Part shown: positions 24,885 through 37,600 of the stretch, piece after piece
Layout: every line of letters starts with the position of its first letter
Position numbering within the stretch: position 1 is the first letter of the stretch
DNA from: Glandiceps talaboti
Taxonomy: Eukaryota > Hemichordata > Enteropneusta > Spengelidae
DNA length: 64,000 nucleotides
Assembly: GCF_964340395.1 (NCBI RefSeq)
Contig: NC_135564.1
Span: forward strand, 22,885,887 to 22,949,886
Direction: 5' to 3'
The notes under the pieces: generated by a model
Told to the model about the DNA's origin: nothing
The model's database searches: none
What the model saw: only the letters and a program-made list of their open reading frames with translations
Position numbers and translations under genes: made by a program

Positions 24885-27800
24885 CTGTAGAGGAAAAAGA
24901 TCCATCATATAAGTTATAACTTTTCAGTTTGTGATGGAAGAGATTACAGGCTGCAATTAAAAAGGTCCATTGTAATTGTTACGATAGACAAGTCTTCTAC
25001 ATTGCAAGACATATCCCAACACTATTGTACAGTTAATTGGGATAGACAATATAGTCCAACACTATTGTACAGTTAATTGGGATAGACAATATATTCCAAT
25101 ACTATTGTACAGTTAATTGGGATAGACAATATAGTCCTATTGTACAGTTAATTGGAATAGACAATATAGTCCAACACTATTGTACAGTTAATTGGGATAG
25201 ACAATATAGTCCAATACTATTGTACAGTTAATTGGGATAGACAATATAGTCCTATTGTACAGTTAATTGGAATAGACAATATAGTCCAACACTATTGTAC
25301 AGTTAATTGGGATAGACAATATAGTCCAACACTATTGTACAGTTAATTGGGATAGACAATATAGTCCAGTTAATTGGAATAGACAATATAGTCCAACACT
25401 ATTGTACAGTTAATTGGGATAGACAATATAGTCCAGTTAATTGGGATAGACAATATAGTCCTATTGTACAGTTAATTGGGATAGACAATATAGTCCAACA
25501 CTATTGTCCAGTTAATTGGGATAGACAATATAGTCCAGTTAATTGGGATAGACAATATAGTCCTATTGTACAGTTAATTGGGATAGACAATATAGTCCAA
25601 CACTATTGTACAGTTAATTGGGATAGACAATATAGTCCAGTTAATTGGGATAGACAATATAGTCCTATTGTACAGTTAATTGGGATAGACAATATAGTCC
25701 AACACTATTGTACAGTTAATTGGGATAGACAATATAGTCCAACACTATTGTACAGTTAATTGGGATAGACAATATAGTCCAGTTAATTGGGATAGACAAT
25801 ATAGTCCTATTGTACAGTTAATTGGGATATACAATATGTGCCTATAATACAACATACATAGCAATGCCGGCTTATAACATGAAGTGATGTTTAATAATTG
25901 ACTCAAATACATTTCAGGAGAAAATGTACCCGGTATATGAACTATACTGTATACAAAGTATAGTTCATTAATATAGAAGAAAGGGTCAATCATGGGATGG
26001 TGACAATTACAAGTTCTATACGAGTCTGGTATGACACAAGGACAGTCTGGTATGACACAAGGACAGTCTGGTATGACACAAGGACAGTCTGACTTATCAC
26101 GCTTTCTCTGATACCACAGGGGGCAGCGAGCATGTCATTGATTAATCGATGGATCGACCGATTTATTGATTGATTTCTTATTTGTATGTAATTCTCTCTT
26201 TATTGACTAAATCTCAGACCACTAAGTTAGTGGTCTGAGACTAAATAAAGACGCCTTGTCCATTCTCTTATCTAAATTAAAACACACCTACTCTTATAAT
26301 TGTGAGAGATCACTCACATTAAAGTTGTAAAATTGTTTAAAATTGTCATTTTTTTCAATATTTCAAATACTGTCCACGGATGCAAGTCAAATTGACCCTT
26401 GTAACGACGTACGGCTTCAGAGAATAATTCGATCGTAAACAAAATGTTTTGAACCTCTCGTCATTACCGCACAAATTGCCATGTCATTTAAGAGACGAGA
26501 TCACGCGAGAATTTGGGACGTGACTTCACTATCATGGCTGCGATGGAGGTAAGTGTCATGAATAAACATGAGAAAGTTTCCCGGGTGAACTTTAGCCAAG
26601 TCGGAGGATACTTTGATTTAGTACATCCGCATACTTTTGTCACTTGTATTGTCTTTATTTGTGATCACTATCAAGGACAAGTTTAGGAAAATTTTCAATG
26701 GTTTTGTGATCGTGATTATGGACACGTTCAAAGTATCTACCTTCCGTAGCGTAGGCAAACGTAGAGCTATGTTTGTTATCCTTGAAAGTTGAAAGCTATA
26801 ATTATTGTGCAATTGTTGTATATAGTTTCTGGTTGTATCGGCAAGTTTATTTTGTATGACATACAGAAGTGTCACATTGTCACTTTTTATTACTTTCGTG
26901 CTACTTTCTAGCTATTGATTTTCGGCCCTGAATTGAAAATAAAACCAATGGAAGTTACCGTATATCGTCAATCACCGGTAGTGAAAACAATACATTGTAC
27001 ATGTTGAAATTGTTGCCTCAGCCACAGAGGAATCACAAGTCACGGTGGTTGTATCTGTAACATTTATAAGTATATTTGATATTTGGAACTATATAAACTG
27101 CTCAATGTGTGACTGGCGATGGTATTTATTCAAGGGCATGCAACGAAACACAACGACATGATACATTGTACAATGATAATGCATGGCAGACCTCACCGTG
27201 CTTTTCGTTCGTGACATGCGTTCATTTTGACAATGGTACCAATCGTTATCAGGAGAAAGTGGCTCCACTCGGGAAAATTCACTGTATAAACAAGTTTTGC
27301 CTCTGAACACAACCAAATTCACTTTCAATTATCAATCTATTACAAATATTTATGGAAGGAACGTTAGCAAATGCCCAGCTCACTAAATAGTTCAACACAT
27401 ACCCCTCTCCGAATGCATAGACTTTGATACTTGACGTGCGATCATACAGTAAAATTTTCCATTTTAAGGCTGCAGTGCATCATCACATCCTGGTTCGAGT
27501 ACACATAATCATGGATGTATAAGATAATGTCGTCAAAATCATCGCTATAAGAAAGCCATGTTGGCATGTATTTTATTTCCAGCAAAATTCCACAATATAT
27601 CAAGCTGCCCTGAGTTTACTTGCATGACTACATAGACTGATTATTATTATTACACGCCACTATTATCGATATTTTATTGTATTCTGATATATTCTGATAC
27701 ATGTCTCGGGAAACAAGTGCCTATGGTAAACATGCACTGCACTGTGACTATGATGAACAAGTTGACAGCGGCTTTCATGTGTTTCATGATGTGAAAAATG

Positions 27801-30800
27801 TACAAATCTGTTTTGAGTTACTTTGGAGTAATTATACTGACAGTATACCGGTAATTACTCCAAGGAATGACTATACATGTATCTATTGCTGAATAATTAT
27901 TCTCGTTAAAACTTTTGATTTTCACGTTAATAGAAGGATTTAATCAACATCAATAGATTGATCAACTGGTGAATGCTGAAATAAATAAATTACAATGCTG
28001 TAATAAACCAAGTGACCGTTTGAACGAGACTTCAGAGTTGACATCAGTGCGTAATATTGTATCAGTAGTTTCCAGAATTTCAGGTTTCACGTTATATTCC
28101 AATGTGATTTAGGTTAATCATGCCTGGATTTTGAGCACGTACTCTCCACCACAGACAAATTTCTTCCTTGTTTGTGGTTGTACAGTCAACTTGAAATAGC
28201 TTGACGTCACAACGATTTGCTCATCGTCTGTTCGTTAACAAAATGTCACATGTTATGCCGTACGTACTACAGCGCATTTTTGTTTATCTTGTGTACATGA
28301 TGATGTCTATAATTTGGTATCAGGTGTTCTTCAAAGCTATGTCGGATGTTATAAAACCAAGAAATTACAGGTACAAGTAATTTAGTATTGAAGTAATGTT
28401 TTCAAGATTTATAATCGATGTCACAAGAAATTGGTTGATGTGGAGGTTTGTCAAGCACCACAAATTTATAAGTATATAAATCATAAAATATATTATATTT
28501 TTGCTACTGTTGGCGCTGGGAAGTGTATTTCATCCACTTCATGTGTGTTTCGTTTAGAAATTTCGCTACTTCTACGTTCTATAACTTCAACTGACTGGAA
28601 TATATCCATAACAAATGGGTCATCACAGCAAGTTTATGAAAATGGCCTTTATACAACAGACTCTCAATGTTTTGTCTTGGTAAATTGGCGAAATTTGGAA
28701 TACTTGTGACTGTCAGCTACAGTAAACTATCATAGTTGAGAGACTGTATGACTGCTTCGTCAACGCCAAACATTGCATTACTACGGTTAATGCCATATTT
28801 TAATAAAATCTGTCAATACAGTTGACATGGCACTACACCAGTTACAAATGCATTCTTGCGCAGAAATGAAATTGTGAACGTAAGAACGAACATCTCTGTT
28901 GCAGTCGCTGTTTCTGGCAAGGTGATTGATATCACTTGAAACTGTACTCCTTGGAATCAAATATAATCACAAGATGAAATTTCAAAAACTTCCTCAAAGA
29001 ATTTAACATGATTCATTGGTTTTAAAACTTTAAAAAAGCATCTGCAAATACCTTAAAATGATCTTTTTTCAGTCAGTTCACTTCGGATTTACCTCGAGAG
29101 TTTTCGGGTATTTCCGGTCACACCTAGACCACAGGATTTTATGACGTCATAAGGCGACATGGTTAGCACGTAGCCTATGACGAGCGTAGTCAACAGGTGA
29201 ATAAAACTCAACAGCATTGTGAAAAAATACATTGCTAGTGGTTGTAATAGACATCAGTAAACAAAAACTACAGTGTACATGTCTTATTAACCAACATTTA
29301 CTGATATTTACTCACACTTACTGACTAATTGTCAGTGTCTGTGGGTATAAATGTCAAAATATTATGTCCCCATATTATGGCAAAAAAAATCAAAATGGCT
29401 AGACTAGATATACATAAACACTTGTAATGTCGAGTGTTTCACATTCAATGACTTTTATTTATCTGATTTTTTATCATTTGCTTAGAAGAAGCATTACAAT
29501 GCCGTTAGATAGAAGTTCTAATAGCAACTGAAATACCCAAAGTGTAAAAATAAAGAAAGTAATTCTTAATTATTTGGAAAACATTTGACGATTACACGGT
29601 AAAACAAGACTGGCCACGCTATCACTAGCGAAAGCCTTCAAACTAGTTTCATGGGGACCGGACATTGAAGGAAGCGCGAAGCGAAGCCTTGTATGAGGTC
29701 ACTGTGATATCTCATGATGCAACAACACGATGTTTATGTAGAGTAGAACTAAATGTTTTCTAAACTTCAGTGGAAAGAAATTTTGTCGATCAGACACTGA
29801 CTATTTTTAAATTCTTAAAACATCTGAGAAAACTGAAGAGTGGAAGCAAAATGTGACACTGACAGACAAGCTAGACATACGTTACATGCACGTACAGGAG
29901 GTGAGGCACACCATGTGGTGCAAACTGGACAATGATCGTGCGTGTCACGAATATGGCATCAGATGTAATACATGTAGCTAACCAAATGTTCTTGGACTGC
30001 AGTCTTTCTTGTAACAAGTATTGGAAATTGTCAGAAACCTGAGGATTTTATGACTGAATATGTTTCGATCAAGAATTCCAATACTTTCAGTTAAATTTTC
30101 TGATGGCTGGGAAGCAAGACATTTTTGATACATTTAGTGCGACATTTGATTCTGATGATAAGCGACGTTGATTACGGGTGCAGTGATATAATTCATAAAC
30201 AAATCTAACGTTGGCAACTCTTTTATTTCTGTAATTATCCTCAAATCTCAAGGACAACTGTCTATGTTGTACACATAGATCATACATCACTGCCTAGTCT
30301 AGTTCCTTATACCTGCCGACTGTTCTCTACGATCTCTAGCTCTGTGCATGCTGTGGAGATGAACGTAACGTGAACTAACTAGACTACAAGTACAATCATG
30401 GAGGCATCAGAAAATATTTGTTTCATTCAAATTTGAAAGTTGAGAAATCGTATTAAATTCTTTCCAGAAATCGTTTCCACATGTTTTTGGCACTATCCGG
30501 CAATAACCCTCGTCATGTAAATGACATCGACTGACAGCGTAGTAAAACATACCGAGATAGAGCGAAGACCAAACTAGACTCGGTATTCACCCCACCACGA
30601 CGTATGCATTGTAGCGTTTGTTTTGAAATAGCTGGGGTGGTACTCGTACACATCGGGATAACTCGGAGAAGCACATGTTTGTGATTTTATTGGCTGTTTT
30701 CTGAGATGAGACATTGGGTTTGGAAATACAAGTTTAACCAATCCAGGGTTCGTACACTTAAAGCAAAACAAAATTCCAGGACTTTCCAGGGGTTTTTCGT

Positions 30801-33800
30801 CAGTTTTCCAGGGGTATTCATATTGATTTTGGCCATTTTCCAGGGGTGTTGACACTAAAGTAATGACTAATTAAAAAAAAATTTGCAGTGCTACTCCATT
30901 TGAAAAAAAAAAATTGATGCAGGACTGACAGTAGAAAGAAAAAATTGCTGTCACTCTGACTGGAAAAAAAATTGCTCCCGTACCTACTTCCTCCATACCC
31001 CCCCCCCCCGAAATCAAATGGTTCTCCCCTAAGTAGCCGTTTCGTCAAGCTGGTACACTGATCGTGTAAGATTGAGTCGCAGCATTCGTCAGTCTAATTC
31101 AGACATATACAGAAAAATAAATAATTTTTTTCTTCAAAATTTTGAATGAAAACGTCATTTACGTTACGAAATTTCGAGCTATGAATAACTGAATACATTC
31201 ATCGCTAGCGTCTCGATGTTTATGTATGGATGCCACGAGTTGCGGAACATCGTGATTTCTCAACTCAACTTGACCACTGACGAATGTTACTGTACCGAAA
31301 ACATAAAACAGTAGTTTATTCTTTTAGAACATGTAACACAAATACCCATTTATCGACGACATAAAAGTCAAAACCGTACTTCCACAACCCGGAAATTCAA
31401 CTGCACTTCCCTAGGCCGTAGTATTGCCATGCCTGAGTTTCTAGTAGTAGTATGTCGGACTCGTGCGCCGAACTTGTAACAATTTCTAGTCGTGGTTGAT
31501 GATGCTTTGATACTCGCTACAATGTTACGATAATCTTGTTAACAGACCTACTGTCAATGTTACCCCTGGCCGGGACTGTTTACAATATCATGTCCCTGAA
31601 ATGGCGACTGGGAGATGGAGTAGCAATATGCAAGATCGAAACAAACACTGCGGTGCCCATTCAACTACGCATAGGCACGGTCTGTGGGGCAAAGTGTCTC
31701 GTGGAACGATCGTTTGACTGGGTCTAATCGGCGTGAATTTTGATTCACCACCGTGGCGAAAGACTTTGAAAATATTTTCGACATTTTACATTTATGAGAT
31801 TCAGAATCATATGAATGGGTGGCTCGAGCACTGACATGACGATCGTCAATATTAATTGATCGATTGGTCATGATCATTTTCCAGGGTTTTCCAGGGGTAG
31901 GGCACATTTTCCAGGGTTTTCCAGGGTTTTCCAGGGAGGGTTTGAAATTCCAGGGTTTTCCAGGGTTTTCCAGGACCGTACGAACCCTGCCAATCATAAA
32001 ACAGCCATAACATACTTTCGAAGAATTAGAAAATGGAAGGAAAATAACGGCAACATCAATGAAATTTCTACCAAACTCGAGATCGCACATAGCTAGCTAC
32101 CTAGTGTACAGTAAGTATGGAAGTGTAAAGCTTAGTCCGTGCTGGTCCGTGCGATACTTGTTAATTTTGAAGTTTTCCCGATTATGGAGTCCAAACACGA
32201 GACCTACATGTAATCTGTAAAAAAAAAATTGTCATCTATGTAACGATTTTGGTGTTTTCAAATTTACGTAACGATCGACCAAATGCCAACGCTAGTGTAC
32301 GTGTGCAACTGTAATCTAGTACCTTGTACAAATGGTACAAGTAAGTTAGTTCTAGATACAAGTAAGTTAGACCTAGCTGTTCAAGAATGTCTGAGTTACG
32401 GCTTTGGACATGAAAACTGCGCCAACAAAATGGCTGCCAGGCAGCCATATTGGATCGTATTACAACAACAATGAATATGCACATGTATGTCATAGAACAC
32501 TGTCCTAATACCAACTTTGAATGAGATCTGTTCAAGCATGTCTGAGTTATGGCTTTGGACATGGAAAATTCACAAACAAAATGGCTGCCAGGCAGCCATA
32601 TTGGATCGTATCACGACGAAAATGGATATGCACATGTATGTCATAGAACACTGTCCTAATACCAATTTTGAATGAGATCTGTTCAAGCATGTCTGAGTTA
32701 TGGCTTTAGACAGGGAAAATTTGCAAACAAAATGGCTGCTAGGCGGCCATATTGGATCATATCATGAAACAAATTGACGTGCATATGTATGCTATTGTAT
32801 GTTGCTCAGTACCAAGTTTGAAAAAAATCAGTCCAGGCATCTCCAAGAAATGGCTGCGAACGGACGGATGGACGCACGGACAGACGGAACCCAATCCATA
32901 AGTCCCCGTCCCGGACTTCGTCCGGCGGGGACTAATAAACTCATGCACTAATGTTCTACAAATCCCTCCCGCCCAAAGCAAAATGTGAGTGTGTTTATAC
33001 TGCTATTAGTACTAGAACAGACCACAGACACAACTCTCCACATAACAGCACCATTTTGGTTTTGCAATTTTGGTTTCTTTATATCTGAATAGCTTTCATC
33101 AAGTTCTTGTCTTTCCTGACATGACAGTAAAGCTGGGGCTGGCGAAATATTATCATAGTAGTCCTTCCAAAAACAAGACGAGTTTTTAAACTTTTAGGGA
33201 AAATTTTTACATGAAGACACCTAGTTTACATGCATAAATTAACAAACAAAAGACTGAAAGAAATGTACACATTGTTCATTGTCTAGGTTTCGATCTAATG
33301 AATATGCACCAAGATTTAGGACCTAGTCTGCTCTAAATGCGTTCACACATACAAATCTGGTCCGGACTTAGTCCACCTGTTTCATCCGGACTTAAAAAAA
33401 ATACTGCCAATGGCGTTGTAGCACAACTGTACAGTTTTTAAAAAATGTTTATCCTTATGCTAGTCCATGCTAACAATAGGTGTTCATTTGCTGAATCCAG
33501 TTGCCTATCCAACCATGTTGCTATCTTTGTGATACATGCGATCATTTGGCTGTTGCTATGGGCGTGGTCATGTTGCGAGATATATTTGCATACATTTGTG
33601 AATGTTTTTGTTCACTTGTGTATGAATTCCTGACATTATCTTTGCAATATACATGATTATTTGACTGTTGCTATGGGTTTGGTCTTGTTGCTAGGCAAAT
33701 TTACATACATTTTTGAATGTTTATTCAATTGTCTATTCATCCCTGTTATCTTGGCAATATATGTGATCATTTGGCTGTTGCTATGGGCGTGGTCTTGTTG

Positions 33801-34555
33801 CTAGGCAAATTTACATACATTTTTTGAATGTTTATTCAATTGTCTATTAATCCCTGTTATCTTTGTGAAATACATGACCGTTTGGCTGTTGTTATGGGCG
33901 TGGTCTTGTTGCTAGGGATATTTGCATACATTTTTTGAATGTTTACTCACTTGCCTACCAGATGTTGTTATTTGACCAAAATATACTGCCATTCGGTTGT
34001 TGCCAAGGCCGTGGTCATGTTTGCTAGGGCCAATTGCGTCAAAATATTTTGAAGAAAATCTGCAGAATAACACTTCTAGAAACATCTCACCAAGTTTCAG
34101 TCTCATTGACCAAGTACTTTTTGAGATATAAATTTTTGACCAAAATTCACATTTTTACACCTAATTTGCATATTACTGATGAGATCATTATATGCTTACT
34201 AGTTCTTTATCTATACACCCACAGATGCATCTCTTTCAAATTTCAGCCTGTTCTGCTGAGTAGTTGTAGAATTATAGGTTTTTGACCAAAAAGACACATT
34301 TTTAGCCCTAATTTGCATATTACTAAGAGAATCATCATGTCATGAACAAATCTTAATTTACTCACATCTAAGAATGTCCCCATCAAATTTCATGCCAATC
34401 TGCCCAGTACTTTTGGAGTTTAAATTTTTATTGACCGAAAACCCATATCTCTGATGCAATCATTTTCATTTGAACAATTTCCGAACTAGACACCAGAAGT
34501 AACATGACCACCAAATATTAAAGCAATCGGCCCAGCAGTTTTTGACTTTAAGTTG

Positions 34556-34606
<51 letters not shown>

Positions 34607-37600
34607 CCACATCCACAGACAGACAGACAGACAGACAGACACTTTGCCATGAACCTTTAGTTCAGTTGTGCTAAAAGTCGGACTTAGACCAATTTAATGT
34701 GCTCACACAGTACATTTGGTCCGGACTATAAGTTTGAGGGGCCTTAGTTTGGACTTTTTCTGCTAGTGTGAAGCCCCTAATTATTAGTAGCAAAACAAAA
34801 CACAGACTTCTATAACTACACAAAAGAAACAGTTCACACCATATACACAGAATAACAAAAGATACTCATAGAAGTACAAAGCAGATTACAATACAAACAC
34901 TATGAAGTATCTAAATCCTAACAACATAAACATTCTAACCATGTGTGTTAATATACATATCCTAGAGGTCATGGGTTATTGAATAGATTTGAAGTTTCTA
35001 CCGAAACTAATTTCTGTGAGACATGATACTTACCTGTTGGCAAAATACTGATGGGTAACCCGCATTAATTCCTCCAATCCATGCCAAGAAATTTTTGGCC
35101 CCGCCCCCTCCACCATACCTGGCTCCATATTTGGTTAGCTTAGTCTCCCGCCTAAGTGGCAGTTAGCACATGCGTACTTGTGTCTTTTATCGCTCCAAGA
35201 GGACAAAAATTTCACAAGGAGACTGGGGGGAAGGTGGGAGGGAGCTCAACAGGTAAGTATCATGTCTCACAGAAATTAGATTCGGTAGAAACTTCAATTC
35301 TGTTCGACTATGATACTTACCTGTTGGCAAAATACTGATGGGTAAAAACCCGAATGTGTCAGACTGAAAGGAGGTGGGAGTCTACCACCATATCCTATCT
35401 AGTTGAAAATCTTTGATTTACAACTACCGACTGCCCGACACTTAAGGGACCTAATGACTGAAGCTTGCTAGCTTCCTGTGTCATATCCCTGATATAAAAA
35501 CTTATAAAGGAGTTTGGGGAGCGCCAGGTTCCTGCCTGTAGAATCTGTGCTACCGGTACCCCTGAGAACAAAGCCCATGATGCCGAGAGAGCCCTGACTT
35601 CGTGTGCAGTGACTCTCTCTAACTTACAAGCAGAGCTGGAACTTACTTTGTAAGTCCACTTCACAGTTTCTACCAGCCATTTGGATATAATGGCTGGAGA
35701 AATGTCAGAGGATGACGGAGGAATAGGCAAAAAAAGTCTAGTCCTACTACCTCGAAAAAGTTTGATACGTTTAAGGTACCAAAGTAAGGACCTTTTGGGG
35801 CAAAGAAGACGCTCTGAGCGGTCTGAGCCCACAAAGGAATCAATACCTTTAATGATGATCGGCTGAGCCAAGGATCCTAGAACTTGATTCTTGGCCAGAA
35901 ACCTAGGGTCAGTGCGCAAGATCACCTGATCCCCTCTCCACTGAATAAAACCCGAACGAGTATCCAATGCATGGATCTCACTCCTACGCCGGCCTGATGC
36001 AAGGGCTAGGAGAAAAACCGTTTTAAAGGTAAGGGCTTTAAGCGAGATGGAATGAAGTGGTTCAAAGGGGGGGTTCTCTCAGTGCTCTAAGAACCAAGGA
36101 TAAACTCCACTGAGGTAGTGGCGTTTGTTTAGGAGGGCGTTGAATAAGAAAATGTCTGATCATGTTTGATAAGATCTTATTCTGACCAAAATCTGGTCCC
36201 CCGATGCTTCTGACCGTATTGGCTATCGCCGTGCGATACACCATAATAGTCTTAACTGCATACTTTTTCTCCTCAAACAGAAATAAGAGAAAATCTGCTA
36301 TTGTCTGGGGAGATGGATCGAGAGGATCCTTCTGCCCTCCACGACACCAATCAGAGAATCTTTTCCACTTTTCTCCATAGGTATGGAGGGTGCTGTCTCT
36401 TTGTGGTCTGGCAATGACTGAGGCAGCTTGTTCAGAAAATCCCTGCGAACGGATAAACCAGTCTGCGTACCCTCAATACAATCAGTCCGATTAGCTGGCG
36501 AGCCTGAGACTGGAAAGCGAGGAGGTACGTGGGTAGTAGCTACACCAGGCCCGGTTACGTCAGTACAGGAGATCTCTCGACCGACTGAACGAGTTGGACC
36601 AGCGTTCGACTCGGAAATACTCGTAGCCTTATGACGACTAGAATCACAGTGCTGTGACGACTCGTCAAGTACACTCAACCCTTCCCCCAGGGGAGAGGGA
36701 GAAGTGACCGCTACTCGAGGAACGTTACTAGGGGGTGATAGCTGTATAGTGTCTACGGTCGTCGAGCCCTCTCCGAGAGAGGACCGCATACCACTAGCAC
36801 TACTACCCAGTTCGTCCTGAAAAGGACGGTTTAAAACAACAGAACTAGAAGAAAGCTTACCTGACTTCGGTTCCGCTGTGACAGAAGAACTTACCGTTAA
36901 AGTCGAAGACCGTACACTCGCAGGAGTAGTGACAGAAGCACTCGGCTTAGATGACCGTTGTTTGTCTGATTGTTTACCTAGTTTACGCCAAATTTCATCG
37001 GACCAACTAGAACAAACTTCACAGGGTTTGGAGTGCGAACACGTTCGACAAGACAGACAAACGGAATGACAATCCTGCTTAGGCATGTCATGACCACACA
37101 CACCTCTCTTCTTAGGTTTAGTCATGACGAAACGAATGACTGAAAAAACAACAACACGGTAAGGCAATGAGGTCCGTATATAAGGGACGTCTGCACGGAG
37201 AAGAAAAACACACAACAAATCTCAATCGCAAAGAGAGAGACAATAAATCGACACTTAGCTGTAATCCTAGGATCTTTAGGGTAACCAAAGAGCCAACCAA
37301 GTGGAAAAACCAGTGTGTATAATGGAATTGGAGGGAGGTACTTGAAGACAAAAACAATATCCGTCTACACACTTGTACGCCATGCGATAAAAGACACAAG
37401 TACGCATGCGCTAACTGCCACTTAGGCGGGAGACTAAGCTAACCAAATATGGAGCCAGGTATGGTGGAGGGGGCGGGGCCAAAAATTTCTTGGCATGGAT
37501 TGGAGGAATTAATGCGGGTTACCCATCAGTATTTTGCCAACAGGTAAGTATCATAGTCGAACAGAATACCATGTATGCATACATTGCCCAGCCCACAACA

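Larger units (their letters stand above)
34989..37566 (-). mobile_element. DIRS-like tyrosine-recombinase retroelement, internally deleted
   Basis: About 2.58 kb, minus-strand coding. A 171-bp inverted repeat lies at the ends (35023-35193 and 37384-37554), each extended outward by unique end sequence (34989-35022 and 37555-37566). An internal complementary region at about 35252-35345 is complementary to both extended ends joined head to tail. This is the layout of DIRS-1-type elements, whose internal complementary region templates circle formation. Order in coding sense: gag-like region, then tyrosine recombinase. The RT/RNase H and methyltransferase regions expected in between are absent, so it is non-autonomous. 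Confidence 0.85.

Noticed and set aside
32236-32562. 108-residue minus-strand frame (MSKAITQTCLNRSHSKLV)
   Set aside because: Same translation recurs at 39080-39412 and 46576-46764 in family B repeats.
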